DNA of 48,485 nt, taken from an uncultured Saprospiraceae bacterium (GTDB lineage Bacteria > Bacteroidota > Bacteroidia > Chitinophagales > Saprospiraceae). Positions 25,701 to 33,265 of the stretch are shown piece after piece. The stretch covers positions 1-48,485 of the forward strand of contig CALLAE010000003.1 in NCBI GenBank assembly GCA_938002665.1, in the 5' to 3' direction. Numbering within the stretch: position 1 is the first letter of the stretch; the number at the start of each line of letters is the position of its first letter. The position numbers and the translations under genes are program-made. The notes beneath the pieces were generated by a model. It worked only from the letters and a program-made list of their open reading frames with translations, was not told the origin of the DNA and did not search any database.

Positions 25701-27114
25701 ACCTTCCTTCTAGGTAAGAATAGTATTGCTCTGCGTTTTGAGGATCTCTTTGTGCAGCATCTCCACCTTCTCTATTGTGGTAGATGAATGATGACATCCC
25801 TAATTCGAAACCGAAGTCACCCTTCTCTCCAGCTGCTAAGTCTGGATCACGTATGTATATCGTATCTCCTACTTCTAACGGTGGATTGCCACAGATAGAA
25901 TCTAGTTTGCTAAATCTATCAGCAACTGTCACAATATGCATGTCAGCTGACGAATCACAAACGATAACCTTAGGTGCAATAGGGCCTCTAAAGTAATCTG
26001 TACCTATAATAGGCACTGTCGATCCATAGGTCGGCGTACCACCACAGTCAGCAGTGTTACCATCGCCATCTATTTCATCTACATTATAAGTGTATGCTAA
26101 ACTTCTATCTACATCACAACCTATAAAATCATCTGAGTCACAACCCAAATCAGGGTCCACCCACATGGCAAAATAAGTTTGTCTGATATCCTCTTTTGCT
26201 CTATTGATAAGTTTATATCGCAAGAAGGTCATATCATTTATTTCATCATTAGTTGCATAAGCAAAGCCCTGAACTTGCACTTCCATATTTATCGCATTAC
26301 CGAATGTTTCGAAATGCGTATTTCCTGCGTCATTATATATCCAGAATAACATTTCATCTGGGATAAGTTCTTTGGCTTCTAATCTAGTATCCGGCTCACA
26401 ACCTCTAATATCTATAATAGGGAAGTCTCCATTTTCTGGGTCATAAACCTCATTTTCATTTTCATCCCAGAAAGCACCTAGACCAGCTGTGGTATTAGGT
26501 AGTTCAAAGCCATATTCTTGCTCAAAGTAGACATTCCCTTGCCCAGGCCAGTACAATACACTGTCTGGAATTGCCTCTAGCTGATATTCTAGCCCTGCTT
26601 CTTTTGCAGTATCATAATCTCTGATCGCCTTTTTGATGTCAGTGCCTAAAACTTTGAAAAACTGATCCCATTGCTGACAAACATCGGCACTGGTCAGTCC
26701 TGTATCATCATCTAGAGGTCCTGGATAAAAATCAGGGTCTCCATTGTTAGGATAAGTAGATCCTGCTAGCTTAAGGTTACCACTTGGGTCAAAACCACCT
26801 AACCATACACCACCAGCGTACAAAGAAGATACTTCATCTATACCTGACCCAGTAGCTGGTTTTGGTACGATATATCGACCTTGAGATCTATTCCACCAAA
26901 TGTCACCACCGACCCATAGTCTTGCTCTGACATTATTAATTTGCAAATCCGTGGATTCTGTAGACTGGACACAATCCGTTCTTAGGTCTATCCTTGTATT
27001 GAGTGAAGTACCTTGCGGCTTAGACTCTTTGTCTGGTTCTCTCGCAGAAAGAGAGACTGTAAAACTCAGACACAATAAGAAAAGTATGTACTGTTTTAAA
27101 TTTTTCATTTTCAT
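22735..27114 (-). CDS. Giant T9SS-sorted surface protein of the TonB/PorV-like operon
   Basis: The 1459-residue protein has a signal peptide (ILFLLCLSFTVSLSA) and a C-terminal domain from about 1340. That domain has the 'VNVSPNPYYAYSAYE' start, 'VTIYSLDGKFIKQF', 'IEWDLENIAGIPVASGVYLI' and a terminal tail ending WFGVNRKFDPSGL. The 'SPNP' start and 'G..V.SGVYLI' strand mark a T9SS or FlgD-like sorting domain. The tail runs about 15 residues beyond the usual end, which may be subfamily-specific. The body (about 60-1330) is rich in Asp, Asn and aromatic residues and β-strands, with no recognised catalytic motif. Placement between a TonB receptor (33-base gap) and a PorV-like barrel (30-base gap) suggests a surface partner that binds or presents a substrate. 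Function unknown. Confidence 0.85.
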   Translation of the reverse strand: MKMKNLKQYILFLLCLSFTVSLSAREPDKESKPQGTSLNTRIDLRTDCVQSTESTDLQINNVRARLWVGGDIWWNRSQGRYIVPKPATGSGIDEVSSLYAGGVWLGGFDPSGNLKLAGSTYPNNGDPDFYPGPLDDDTGLTSADVCQQWDQFFKVLGTDIKKAIRDYDTAKEAGLEYQLEAIPDSVLYWPGQGNVYFEQEYGFELPNTTAGLGAFWDENENEVYDPENGDFPIIDIRGCEPDTRLEAKELIPDEMLFWIYNDAGNTHFETFGNAINMEVQVQGFAYATNDEINDMTFLRYKLINRAKEDIRQTYFAMWVDPDLGCDSDDFIGCDVDRSLAYTYNVDEIDGDGNTADCGGTPTYGSTVPIIGTDYFRGPIAPKVIVCDSSADMHIVTVADRFSKLDSICGNPPLEVGDTIYIRDPDLAAGEKGDFGFELGMSSFIYHNREGGDAAQRDPQNAEQYYSYLEGRWLDQSPLTVGGDGFNPGSTDFTRYAFPDEPNDPNGWSMCTGEDGGPLFAGDRRTIQASGPFLLQPGAVNELIIGAVWVPDVNYPCPDIRKLTAADDIAQNLFDNCFDIVDGPDAPTVCPVALDQEIILVLHNDEIESNNRNYSYMETDVFSPMFLDPEDRLYVFEGYKIFQLAGPNVSPQELDDIDKARIVAQVDVNNGITEIYNWTSSSDPNASVTGNTDFIWTPELMVSGRDAGIQNTFRLTRDIFAAGDSRLINHKKYYYMALAYAHNEFEKFNPNNSTLSQARPYLEGRGNVRTYTVTPRPIVYEGLNAQYGDGVKITRIRGVGVGGNIIDMDDDMHDLILSGDFPDEGGNNSQIRYKEGAGPIDVKVYNPLEVRDGKFQLEILGDHDSGPLCALEDNTRWRLTNLDDGTVFESDTDINTINEQLVPEYGISLNILQANTAGTALDNNNGALAATIEYEGDDAIRWYEALQDEAPNLPQLGAIGREIYDFMLTDEPDIDPQAAATDPLGRFTNLGDGYWYPFMLCSSAQKDFDVPYITPAWNESGANQEEIRPIGQRNVIVNIGNVDIVMTSDKDKWSRCMVVETGSEFYISDQPLQMLGIKDLPSVDKNGNADNVGDRNDPNSSNYIEDLYDGISGDVGKTGYSWFPGYAIDVETGKRLNLFFGENGAFNSSYSRARNVESLDSIFNDVGNFVRIDTTYNETPLRFAIGNDMLYNPTDDFLSSTINNDLSEVVQNTFLGGQHFIYVTREEYDGCSAFGNELATAAIPFFAKRDIYKSITWCSMSYLAQGSSILSYEEGIVPSDVTIKLRVNKPYNKETQFDLSFSANNCDIVDGELGGLPVYEFEIQGKESVDLTQDEYEGALANVNVSPNPYYAYSAYELDQFTKTVKITNLPDRAIVTIYSLDGKFIKQFNRDERTIKRDGANPGVINSQTTSAIEWDLENIAGIPVASGVYLIHVDAPDLGEQRTLKWFGVNRKFDPSGL

Positions 27115-27147
27115 TTTTTACCTCTTAATTAAAAATGTTCTAATGTT

Positions 27148-30100
27148 CTAGAAGTTGATTATTGTGCCTAAGAAGATCTGTCTTGGTCTAGCATAATTGT
27201 TAGGGTCCAATATTCTCCAGGCATATGATGAGGTGTAATTATCTGCTGTAAATCCATTACTTATAGCATCATTCTGTGCGCCTATTCCTAGCCCATTATT
27301 GAGCCAGCCAGAATCATCAGGAGACTGCGTGACTTCGTAGACACCTACGATATTATCTAGGTCAAACAAGTTTTGGACTCTCAAATAGACATTAAAGTTG
27401 ATTTTTCTAGTGGCTTCTTCAGACAATTTCAAAGCGAAATTCTTGTCTAACTGAAGATCCATTCTAAAGACCCAAGGCAATCTTGTTTCATTGATGGCCT
27501 GTGTAGTGGTATTGACTAATACATTCTCTACAGCATCAAAAGTAGAGTAAGGTCTTCCTGAGATCGCATTGATCAGTAGGTTAGCGCCAAAATTAGATAA
27601 GATATCTAGGCCTCCTATTCTAGGACCATCATAGGCATTACCTGAACCATATCTATAATCTGCAATAAGGGTCAGACTATGTCTTTCATCATAAGATAAA
27701 GGAAGTAAGGTTCTGATGTTTCTATTGGCATTCAGACCTTGTGCTGAGTTTCTTCCAGAGCCTGTACCATTAGCAAATTGTAGAGCATAGTTAGCGTTCA
27801 ACTGGAAGTTACTAGTCCTTCTAAGGTCATAAGCAAAAGTGAACCCTTTGATTGTTCCAAAATCTAGGTTAGAATAAGTCTCATAGTTTCCTACCGTAGG
27901 TATAAAAGCATAGGTTCTTCTCTGGATCATATCTCTCAGCTCCTTATAATAAGCTGAAACTTTTATTGCAGAAGAATTAGAAATCTTTTGCTGGAAACCT
28001 ACTTCGTAATCTACTGTCTTCTCTGGTCTTAGGTCAGGATTTTCTGCCGGATTACCTGAGCTACTGAATCTCCCTGCATCCTCAAAGAAATAATACTGTA
28101 ATGGTGTTCCTGTAACTGATAGTGGATTTGGTCTTTGAACTAACACATCATAGTGCGCAAAGAAACCTGCATCTTCAGAAATAGGAAATGAAAATGCCAA
28201 TCTTGGCATAACATTCAGCTGCGGATCATAATCATCAAAAGCAGAATTAGGATCAAATCTTTCTACTGCACCATCTTCAGTGCGCTCATAATATTGAGGA
28301 TTTCTCTTCTGGTCATCTTCTTCCACGTAAGAAGGGAATACTAAGCCACCTTGACCAAATAATAATATAGGGTCAGTAACTGTACCATTAGGTTCATACC
28401 ACACATCTCCTCTTCTATATCCTACTACATCACTACTGCCATCATCATTAACGTAGACTTTATAATCATCCTCTATACTTCCAGGACGTGTTAACTCAGG
28501 GTTATCGTTAAAGAACTGGTCCGCTGTTTTTATATCTGAGAAAGCATAAGGATCTTTCAGAACTTTAGTATTAGCATCATAGTAATCTAGTCTAACCCCT
28601 AGTCTGAATATGATGTCTTTGAAAGTGAACTTATCTTGAATATAACCAGCAATGTAGTTAGGGTTAAACGGCGCTACATTAAAAGTTCTTCTGCCATCTC
28701 CATCTACACCAGTAAAGAAATCATCAAAAGAAGTCGTCGTAGGTAACTTATTACCTAAGTAGTCATATCCATAATAATTTAATCCTATAGCATTATTACC
28801 ATTGAGCTCTCCTGGAGAGAACATATCTAAACTGAACTCACTAGGATCTATCGCATCTACATTAACAAAATCAGTCAATTCATCACCAGTTAATTCTCTA
28901 AGAGATCTGAAGAACTTGTTATCTGGGAATTCGTCTGCTTGGTTGTTAGGCGCCCACTCATTAATCATTTGACCTGAGACTGGGTCCATAAAAATCCCTA
29001 AGGATATATCTGTGTTTACACCATTTTGTATATGTCTGTTGGCATTAGCTCTCATAGTTTCCCAGATACTGATTGGGCTTATTTCCCATCTTCTAAGTAC
29101 CCTCTGCTCATACATGAAACCAAACTGGATACTGTGCTTACCTGATTCTGACTGACCAGGAAATAAATCAAAACCAGAGTTTACATTTATGGTGTATCTA
29201 TCTTCTTCTGTTTTTCGTGAGAGGTTATAAACTCTTCCCACATTCTCAAACATCTCAAAGACATTACTTTGTACCTGGTTTCTAAATCCATTTCTGTCAT
29301 TATAATCTGGCAAACTCAGTGCAGTGTTAATGTTAGCATCTGGTGTAAATTCTCCCTGCACTTCTGCAACCCCTTGGAAAGCAAAAGGTCTGAGACCTGT
29401 TGGGGTTTGTACAAAGACAGTATCGCCACCCCAGTTAGGGTCAGTGATCTCACTTGAAAATCTTTCGTAGGTCACATCTCTCTTCCCATAGTATCCATAG
29501 TTAAATAGATTAGACCCATGCTGTGCATCTTCTTGGGAGGTTTGACCTCTTTCATACCCAAACTGTAAGGTGTAAGTAGCGTTTCTAATAAGCGAAGACT
29601 TTTCAGCATCTTCATCTACACCTTGTCTTCCTAGCTTATGTCTGAACCTAAAACTTCCTCTGTAACCTGAACGTAGGGCAAAAGGATTATTAGTCCAGTT
29701 AAACATGTCTATGGCTCTAGAACCAGTGGTTCCTTGCGAAAACTGGTTTTTAGAATCGTAATAAGAACCAGATAAGGTGACGTCCATGTTGTCACTTAAT
29801 CTCGCATCTAGCTTAGCGCTAAAGTTATAATCTCTATCTGCTTCGTTTGGTCTTGCCTTGATAGGATCTCCTATATCTTCCGCTGTCAAGAACTGAGGTG
29901 CAGGGAAAGGTGAGCCATCAATATACTTGATAGGCTCTTGCTCTAGCTGTTCTATTAGTTCTCTTGGTGCTCTGTAAACTCCTATGGCTGAAGGATCATC
30001 ATCTTCTACATTTCTGTATTGTCCAAAAAGTCTAAATCCTAAGATGGATTTCTCAGAACCATCATCCATGGTTTTTTTGAGGATAGGACCACTCAGGTTA

Positions 30101-30858
30101 GCATTGACAAGGTTGTAACCGTAGGCATCAAGGAATTCACTTGTTTCCAATTCTATACCTCCGCTATACTTAGCAGAAGGGCCTTTGGATGTAATAGAAA
30201 TTACACCACCGATAACATCACCATATTTTGCTTCTATACCTCCTGTGATAACTTGTAACTGCTCTATCTCTGCCTGTGGTACCATGTTAGCTGCATTATC
30301 TGCACTTACTCTGATACCATCTATGTAGTAGAAAGTTGCATCATCTCTAGATCCCCTTATAGATATATCACCATCCTGATCCACTGAGACACCAGCGGTA
30401 GTCGCGGCGATGGAGGAAATCGCTTTGGTGGGGAGTGCTTCTATGGCTTCTGAGGTCAGGGTATTACCAGAGGTGGTATTATCCATCTCTATCAGCGGCA
30501 CCTTATAACCGACGACTTCTATGACATCGACCATGACCCCTTCTTCTTTCATTAAGAAATTGAGAGGTGTTACTTTACCTTCTTTTACGATAACGCCTTC
30601 TATTCTTTGGGTCTGAAGACCGAGGTATCTAACCTCTACGTCATAAGTACCAGGATCTAGATCTGAGAAGTAGTACTTCCCATCAAAATCCGTGTCGGTT
30701 CCTGTAATAGGAACGCCGTCTTTTATGAGCGCTACAGTACCGAATAAAACAGGCTCTCCAGTGGCCTCTTCTGATACTTTTCCTTGTAGCTGCGTCTGCC
30801 CTAATATTATGGTGGACAGGAACATACACAAAATGAAAAGAGTAATATGTTTTTTCAT
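27148..30858 (-). CDS. TonB-dependent outer-membrane receptor with carboxypeptidase-D-like N-terminal domain
   Basis: The 1236-residue protein has a signal peptide (LFILCMFLSTIILG), a CarboxypepD_reg-like β-sandwich (about 24-105, with 'GKYYFSDLDPGTYDVEVRYL'), a plug domain (about 125-225, with 'ISIRGSRDDATFYYIDGIRV' and 'IGGVISITSKG') and a 22-strand-type barrel ending in a terminal Phe (IFLGTIINF). Such receptors import large or scarce ligands using TonB energy. It resembles SusC-type receptors in its N-terminal domain, but no SusD-like lipoprotein follows; a T9SS-sorted giant protein and a PorV-like barrel do. It is the first gene of the operon, with about 120 AT-rich bases upstream and no clear promoter match. 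Ligand unknown. Confidence 0.92.
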   Translation of the reverse strand: MKKHITLFILCMFLSTIILGQTQLQGKVSEEATGEPVLFGTVALIKDGVPITGTDTDFDGKYYFSDLDPGTYDVEVRYLGLQTQRIEGVIVKEGKVTPLNFLMKEEGVMVDVIEVVGYKVPLIEMDNTTSGNTLTSEAIEALPTKAISSIAATTAGVSVDQDGDISIRGSRDDATFYYIDGIRVSADNAANMVPQAEIEQLQVITGGIEAKYGDVIGGVISITSKGPSAKYSGGIELETSEFLDAYGYNLVNANLSGPILKKTMDDGSEKSILGFRLFGQYRNVEDDDPSAIGVYRAPRELIEQLEQEPIKYIDGSPFPAPQFLTAEDIGDPIKARPNEADRDYNFSAKLDARLSDNMDVTLSGSYYDSKNQFSQGTTGSRAIDMFNWTNNPFALRSGYRGSFRFRHKLGRQGVDEDAEKSSLIRNATYTLQFGYERGQTSQEDAQHGSNLFNYGYYGKRDVTYERFSSEITDPNWGGDTVFVQTPTGLRPFAFQGVAEVQGEFTPDANINTALSLPDYNDRNGFRNQVQSNVFEMFENVGRVYNLSRKTEEDRYTINVNSGFDLFPGQSESGKHSIQFGFMYEQRVLRRWEISPISIWETMRANANRHIQNGVNTDISLGIFMDPVSGQMINEWAPNNQADEFPDNKFFRSLRELTGDELTDFVNVDAIDPSEFSLDMFSPGELNGNNAIGLNYYGYDYLGNKLPTTTSFDDFFTGVDGDGRRTFNVAPFNPNYIAGYIQDKFTFKDIIFRLGVRLDYYDANTKVLKDPYAFSDIKTADQFFNDNPELTRPGSIEDDYKVYVNDDGSSDVVGYRRGDVWYEPNGTVTDPILLFGQGGLVFPSYVEEDDQKRNPQYYERTEDGAVERFDPNSAFDDYDPQLNVMPRLAFSFPISEDAGFFAHYDVLVQRPNPLSVTGTPLQYYFFEDAGRFSSSGNPAENPDLRPEKTVDYEVGFQQKISNSSAIKVSAYYKELRDMIQRRTYAFIPTVGNYETYSNLDFGTIKGFTFAYDLRRTSNFQLNANYALQFANGTGSGRNSAQGLNANRNIRTLLPLSYDERHSLTLIADYRYGSGNAYDGPRIGGLDILSNFGANLLINAISGRPYSTFDAVENVLVNTTTQAINETRLPWVFRMDLQLDKNFALKLSEEATRKINFNVYLRVQNLFDLDNIVGVYEVTQSPDDSGWLNNGLGIGAQNDAISNGFTADNYTSSYAWRILDPNNYARPRQIFLGTIINF

Positions 30859-30979
30859 TCCTTAGCTTTTGATTTTCAATTAATTAGTAGCTCGCATTGG
30901 CAAAGCCCACAATGTTAATAATTATTTAAATTCTCACATAATTAAATCAATTCGAAGTCTTAACATGGACATTATGGCT

Positions 30980-31915
30980 TCAATATTGACCTTTTATCTT
31001 GTCTAATAGCACTGCTGCAATCTTATATAAGGACTCATGTGTCCACCCTGCTACATGCGGTGTCAGGACAACCTGATCCATCGAATACAGCCTTTCAAAC
31101 AGTTGATTTTCTTCAAAAGAGAAGGAATGTGGTTTTTCGTTTTCGAAGACATCTAGACAAGCTCCTGCCAAGTGATGCTCTTCTAGGGCACGTATCAGTC
31201 CTGTGGTATCGACTACAGCACCCCTTGAAGTATTGATAAGAATGACGCCTTTTTTACATTTTTTCAAAAAATCATAATTGATCATGCCTCTTGTCTCTTC
31301 AGTCAATTGCACATGGATGCTTATGATATCAGCGTCTGTCCTTAGTTGATTAATGTTTGTACTTGTAATATTGGATAAATACTCTGGTACATCCAATAGA
31401 TAGGGGTCATTATATATCAGGCGTAGTGCCCATGATGACAGTTTGCTCGCAAAAGCCTGTCCTGTGTTTCCAAACCCAACCAATCCAATAGTTTTGCCGT
31501 CCAGCTCAAAACCCCTATTAGCCTCTCTCTTCCACAGCTTTTGCCTCACCTCATTATCTCCTCGTCTTATATTATTCGCCAGACACAGTAGCATCCCCAG
31601 AGCATGCTCAGCCACAGCATTCCTGTTGCCTTCTGGAGAATTGTACACGGCGACCCCACTTGCCTCTGCCTGTGGTAGGTCTATAATATCTAGACCGCTA
31701 CCCAGTCTACCTATAAACTCCAGTTTATTGCCGAGCCTGATGCGCTCAGCGGTCATCTTGATCTTAGTGTTTATAATGATACCTGAGAGCTCTGGCAATA
31801 GAGTATTCAGCTCAGCAGGATCAAAGTGCTCATCATAGACAACCTCATAGCCCAGTTCGCCCAGGCCGGTTATAAGATGTGGATGTACATAGTTAGTAAC
31901 CAGAACTTTTTTCAT
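30980..31915 (-). CDS. D-isomer-specific 2-hydroxyacid dehydrogenase
   Basis: A 311-residue NAD-dependent enzyme of the SerA/PGDH-like group. Visible are the Rossmann motif GLVGFGNTGQAFASKL, the catalytic-Arg segment 'LINTSRGAVVDTTGLIRAL', a Glu in 'LDVFENEKP' and the catalytic His in 'VVLTPHVAGWTHESL'. It lacks the C-terminal ACT domain of many PGDHs, and phosphoglycerate versus another 2-hydroxyacid cannot be settled from sequence. The frame extends 44 codons upstream, but that segment is compositionally odd and would overlap the divergent thioredoxin gene; MKKVLVTNYVHPHLI (start 31915) is the natural N-terminus. The TonB operon lies downstream on the same strand, with a 121-base gap. Confidence 0.92.
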   Translation of the reverse strand: MKKVLVTNYVHPHLITGLGELGYEVVYDEHFDPAELNTLLPELSGIIINTKIKMTAERIRLGNKLEFIGRLGSGLDIIDLPQAEASGVAVYNSPEGNRNAVAEHALGMLLCLANNIRRGDNEVRQKLWKREANRGFELDGKTIGLVGFGNTGQAFASKLSSWALRLIYNDPYLLDVPEYLSNITSTNINQLRTDADIISIHVQLTEETRGMINYDFLKKCKKGVILINTSRGAVVDTTGLIRALEEHHLAGACLDVFENEKPHSFSFEENQLFERLYSMDQVVLTPHVAGWTHESLYKIAAVLLDKIKGQY

Positions 31916-32002
31916 ATGCTGCAAGTAACAACATCTTAGAAATATTCCAAATCTTTGCTTTAGAAATGGAACCCTTCCTGTAATTATAATGTAAGAAATA
32001 GA

Positions 32003-32470
32003 GTGAAAAGCATACTGATAGTCCTTGTTGTTATTTTTCTTGGCCAAGACCTAAAGGCGCAAGATGTGGCCCCTGATTTTGTGTTTTCTACTAGCGATGG
32101 TGCTACGACTGCACTTTCAGATTTAGAAGGCAAGGTTGTCTACTTGTCTTTTTGGGCGAGCTGGTGTGGGCCCTGCAAAAAGAACTTCCAAAAGTATCAC
32201 GGACTCAGAACACAACTAGAAGCAGAAGGTGTGGTGCTACTCAACATTTCACTAGATAAGGATAAAGACAAGTGGGCTGCTGCCTTAGACAAGTTCAGTT
32301 ATATAAATGGTACTAATGGCCATGCCGCTGATCTCAATGCTGTCAAAGCCTCCTACAAAGTGAGCAAGGTTCCAGATTATCATATTATAGACAAGTCGGG
32401 GCAGTTTGTCTACCTCTCAGATAAGCCAGGTCGAGATATAGTGGCTGAGTTTAGGGAGTGGTTGAAATAA
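32003..32470 (+). CDS. Periplasmic TlpA/ResA-like thioredoxin
   Basis: A 155-residue thioredoxin-fold protein with an N-terminal export signal (SILIVLVVIFLGQDLKAQ) and the redox motif SFWASWCGPCKKN (C55, C58). The cis-Pro loop is in 'KVSKVPDYHIID'. Such proteins reduce disulfides in periplasmic or extracytoplasmic partners, for instance in cytochrome maturation. The start is GTG at 32003; no ATG fits. It is divergent from the 2-hydroxyacid dehydrogenase (87-base spacer, shared promoter region) and converges on the Nudix regulator gene with 11 bases between. It appears monocistronic. Confidence 0.92.
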   Translation: MKSILIVLVVIFLGQDLKAQDVAPDFVFSTSDGATTALSDLEGKVVYLSFWASWCGPCKKNFQKYHGLRTQLEAEGVVLLNISLDKDKDKWAAALDKFSYINGTNGHAADLNAVKASYKVSKVPDYHIIDKSGQFVYLSDKPGRDIVAEFREWLK

Positions 32471-32481
32471 GGATCCTATAC

Positions 32482-33207
32482 TTAGATCTCAAAGACTAGG
32501 CTGCCCGTTTCTATGCTCTGCTCATATTTCTCTTGATCAAAGCGGTAGAGCTTAGCGGGACGATGCTTGACATCATCTTGGCTTTCATTGAGGTCTATGA
32601 GCAAGTCTAGGCTATTAAGTTTTCTTCTGAAGTTTCTTTTGTCCAGTGTTATACCTAGGACCGTTTCGTAGAGGCTCTGCAGCTGATTGAGAGAAAATTT
32701 ATTAGGAAGTAAATTAAAGCCTATAGGGCATTCTCTTAGTTTCTTCTTCAAGGTATTATAGCAGGTATCCAAGATCTCTTTATGGTCAAAAGCCATCTCA
32801 TCGATTTCTCCTACAGGGACCCATCTTAATTTTTTATTCTTCGCATCTTCTATTTCGTTCTCAGAAATCATGAGCAAGGAGTAATAAGCCAGTGTGATGA
32901 CTCTGCCATAAGGATGTCGCCCTATGGCACTAAAAGCCTCCACCTGTTCTAGATATACATCTTTCAGATGGGTAGTATTGTATAAAATTCTCTTTGCTGC
33001 TACCCTCAGGGTTTCTCCCTCCGAAAGCAGGTCACCTACCAGGGAAAGCTTGCCTTTAAACTGTGGCATATCACTTTCTACCAGCAGCACCTTAAGATGG
33101 CTCTGGTCATAGCCAAAGATGACACAATCAACGGATACATTGAACATAGTACTCCCTTCTAGAGACTGTGTATATCTATTAATCTGATCTGTAGTGGCTT
33201 TATTCAT
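32482..33207 (-). CDS. NrtR-type transcriptional regulator with degenerate Nudix domain
   Basis: The 241-residue protein has a Nudix-fold domain (about 22-150) followed by a winged-helix DNA-binding domain (about 155-235, with 'NQLQSLYETVLGITLDKRNF' and 'RRKL'). This is the NrtR/AraR architecture of regulators that sense a sugar-phosphate or nucleotide metabolite. The Nudix box is broken: from GDLLSEGETL it runs R73-I-L-Y-N-T-T-H, so the catalytic Glu residues of the REUXEEXGU motif are replaced by I74, N77 and T78. It should therefore bind a ligand without hydrolysing it. The AlkP-like gene lies about 58 bases upstream on the same strand and is a possible target. Its ligand is unknown. Confidence 0.88.
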   Translation of the reverse strand: MNKATTDQINRYTQSLEGSTMFNVSVDCVIFGYDQSHLKVLLVESDMPQFKGKLSLVGDLLSEGETLRVAAKRILYNTTHLKDVYLEQVEAFSAIGRHPYGRVITLAYYSLLMISENEIEDAKNKKLRWVPVGEIDEMAFDHKEILDTCYNTLKKKLRECPIGFNLLPNKFSLNQLQSLYETVLGITLDKRNFRRKLNSLDLLIDLNESQDDVKHRPAKLYRFDQEKYEQSIETGSLVFEI

Positions 33208-33265
33208 ATAGAAGAAATAAAGCTAAGCATTCTTGATGTAATCAGAAATGGAATAGAGGAGAATA

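Noticed and set aside
21628-30858. A SusCD-type polysaccharide-utilisation locus
   Set aside because: The receptor is SusC-like in its N-terminal domain, but no SusD-like lipoprotein, glycoside hydrolase or sensor gene accompanies it.
31916-32047. A 44-residue N-terminal extension of the 2-hydroxyacid dehydrogenase
   Set aside because: The extension is unlike the family and would overlap the divergent thioredoxin gene; MKKVLVTNYV is the natural start.
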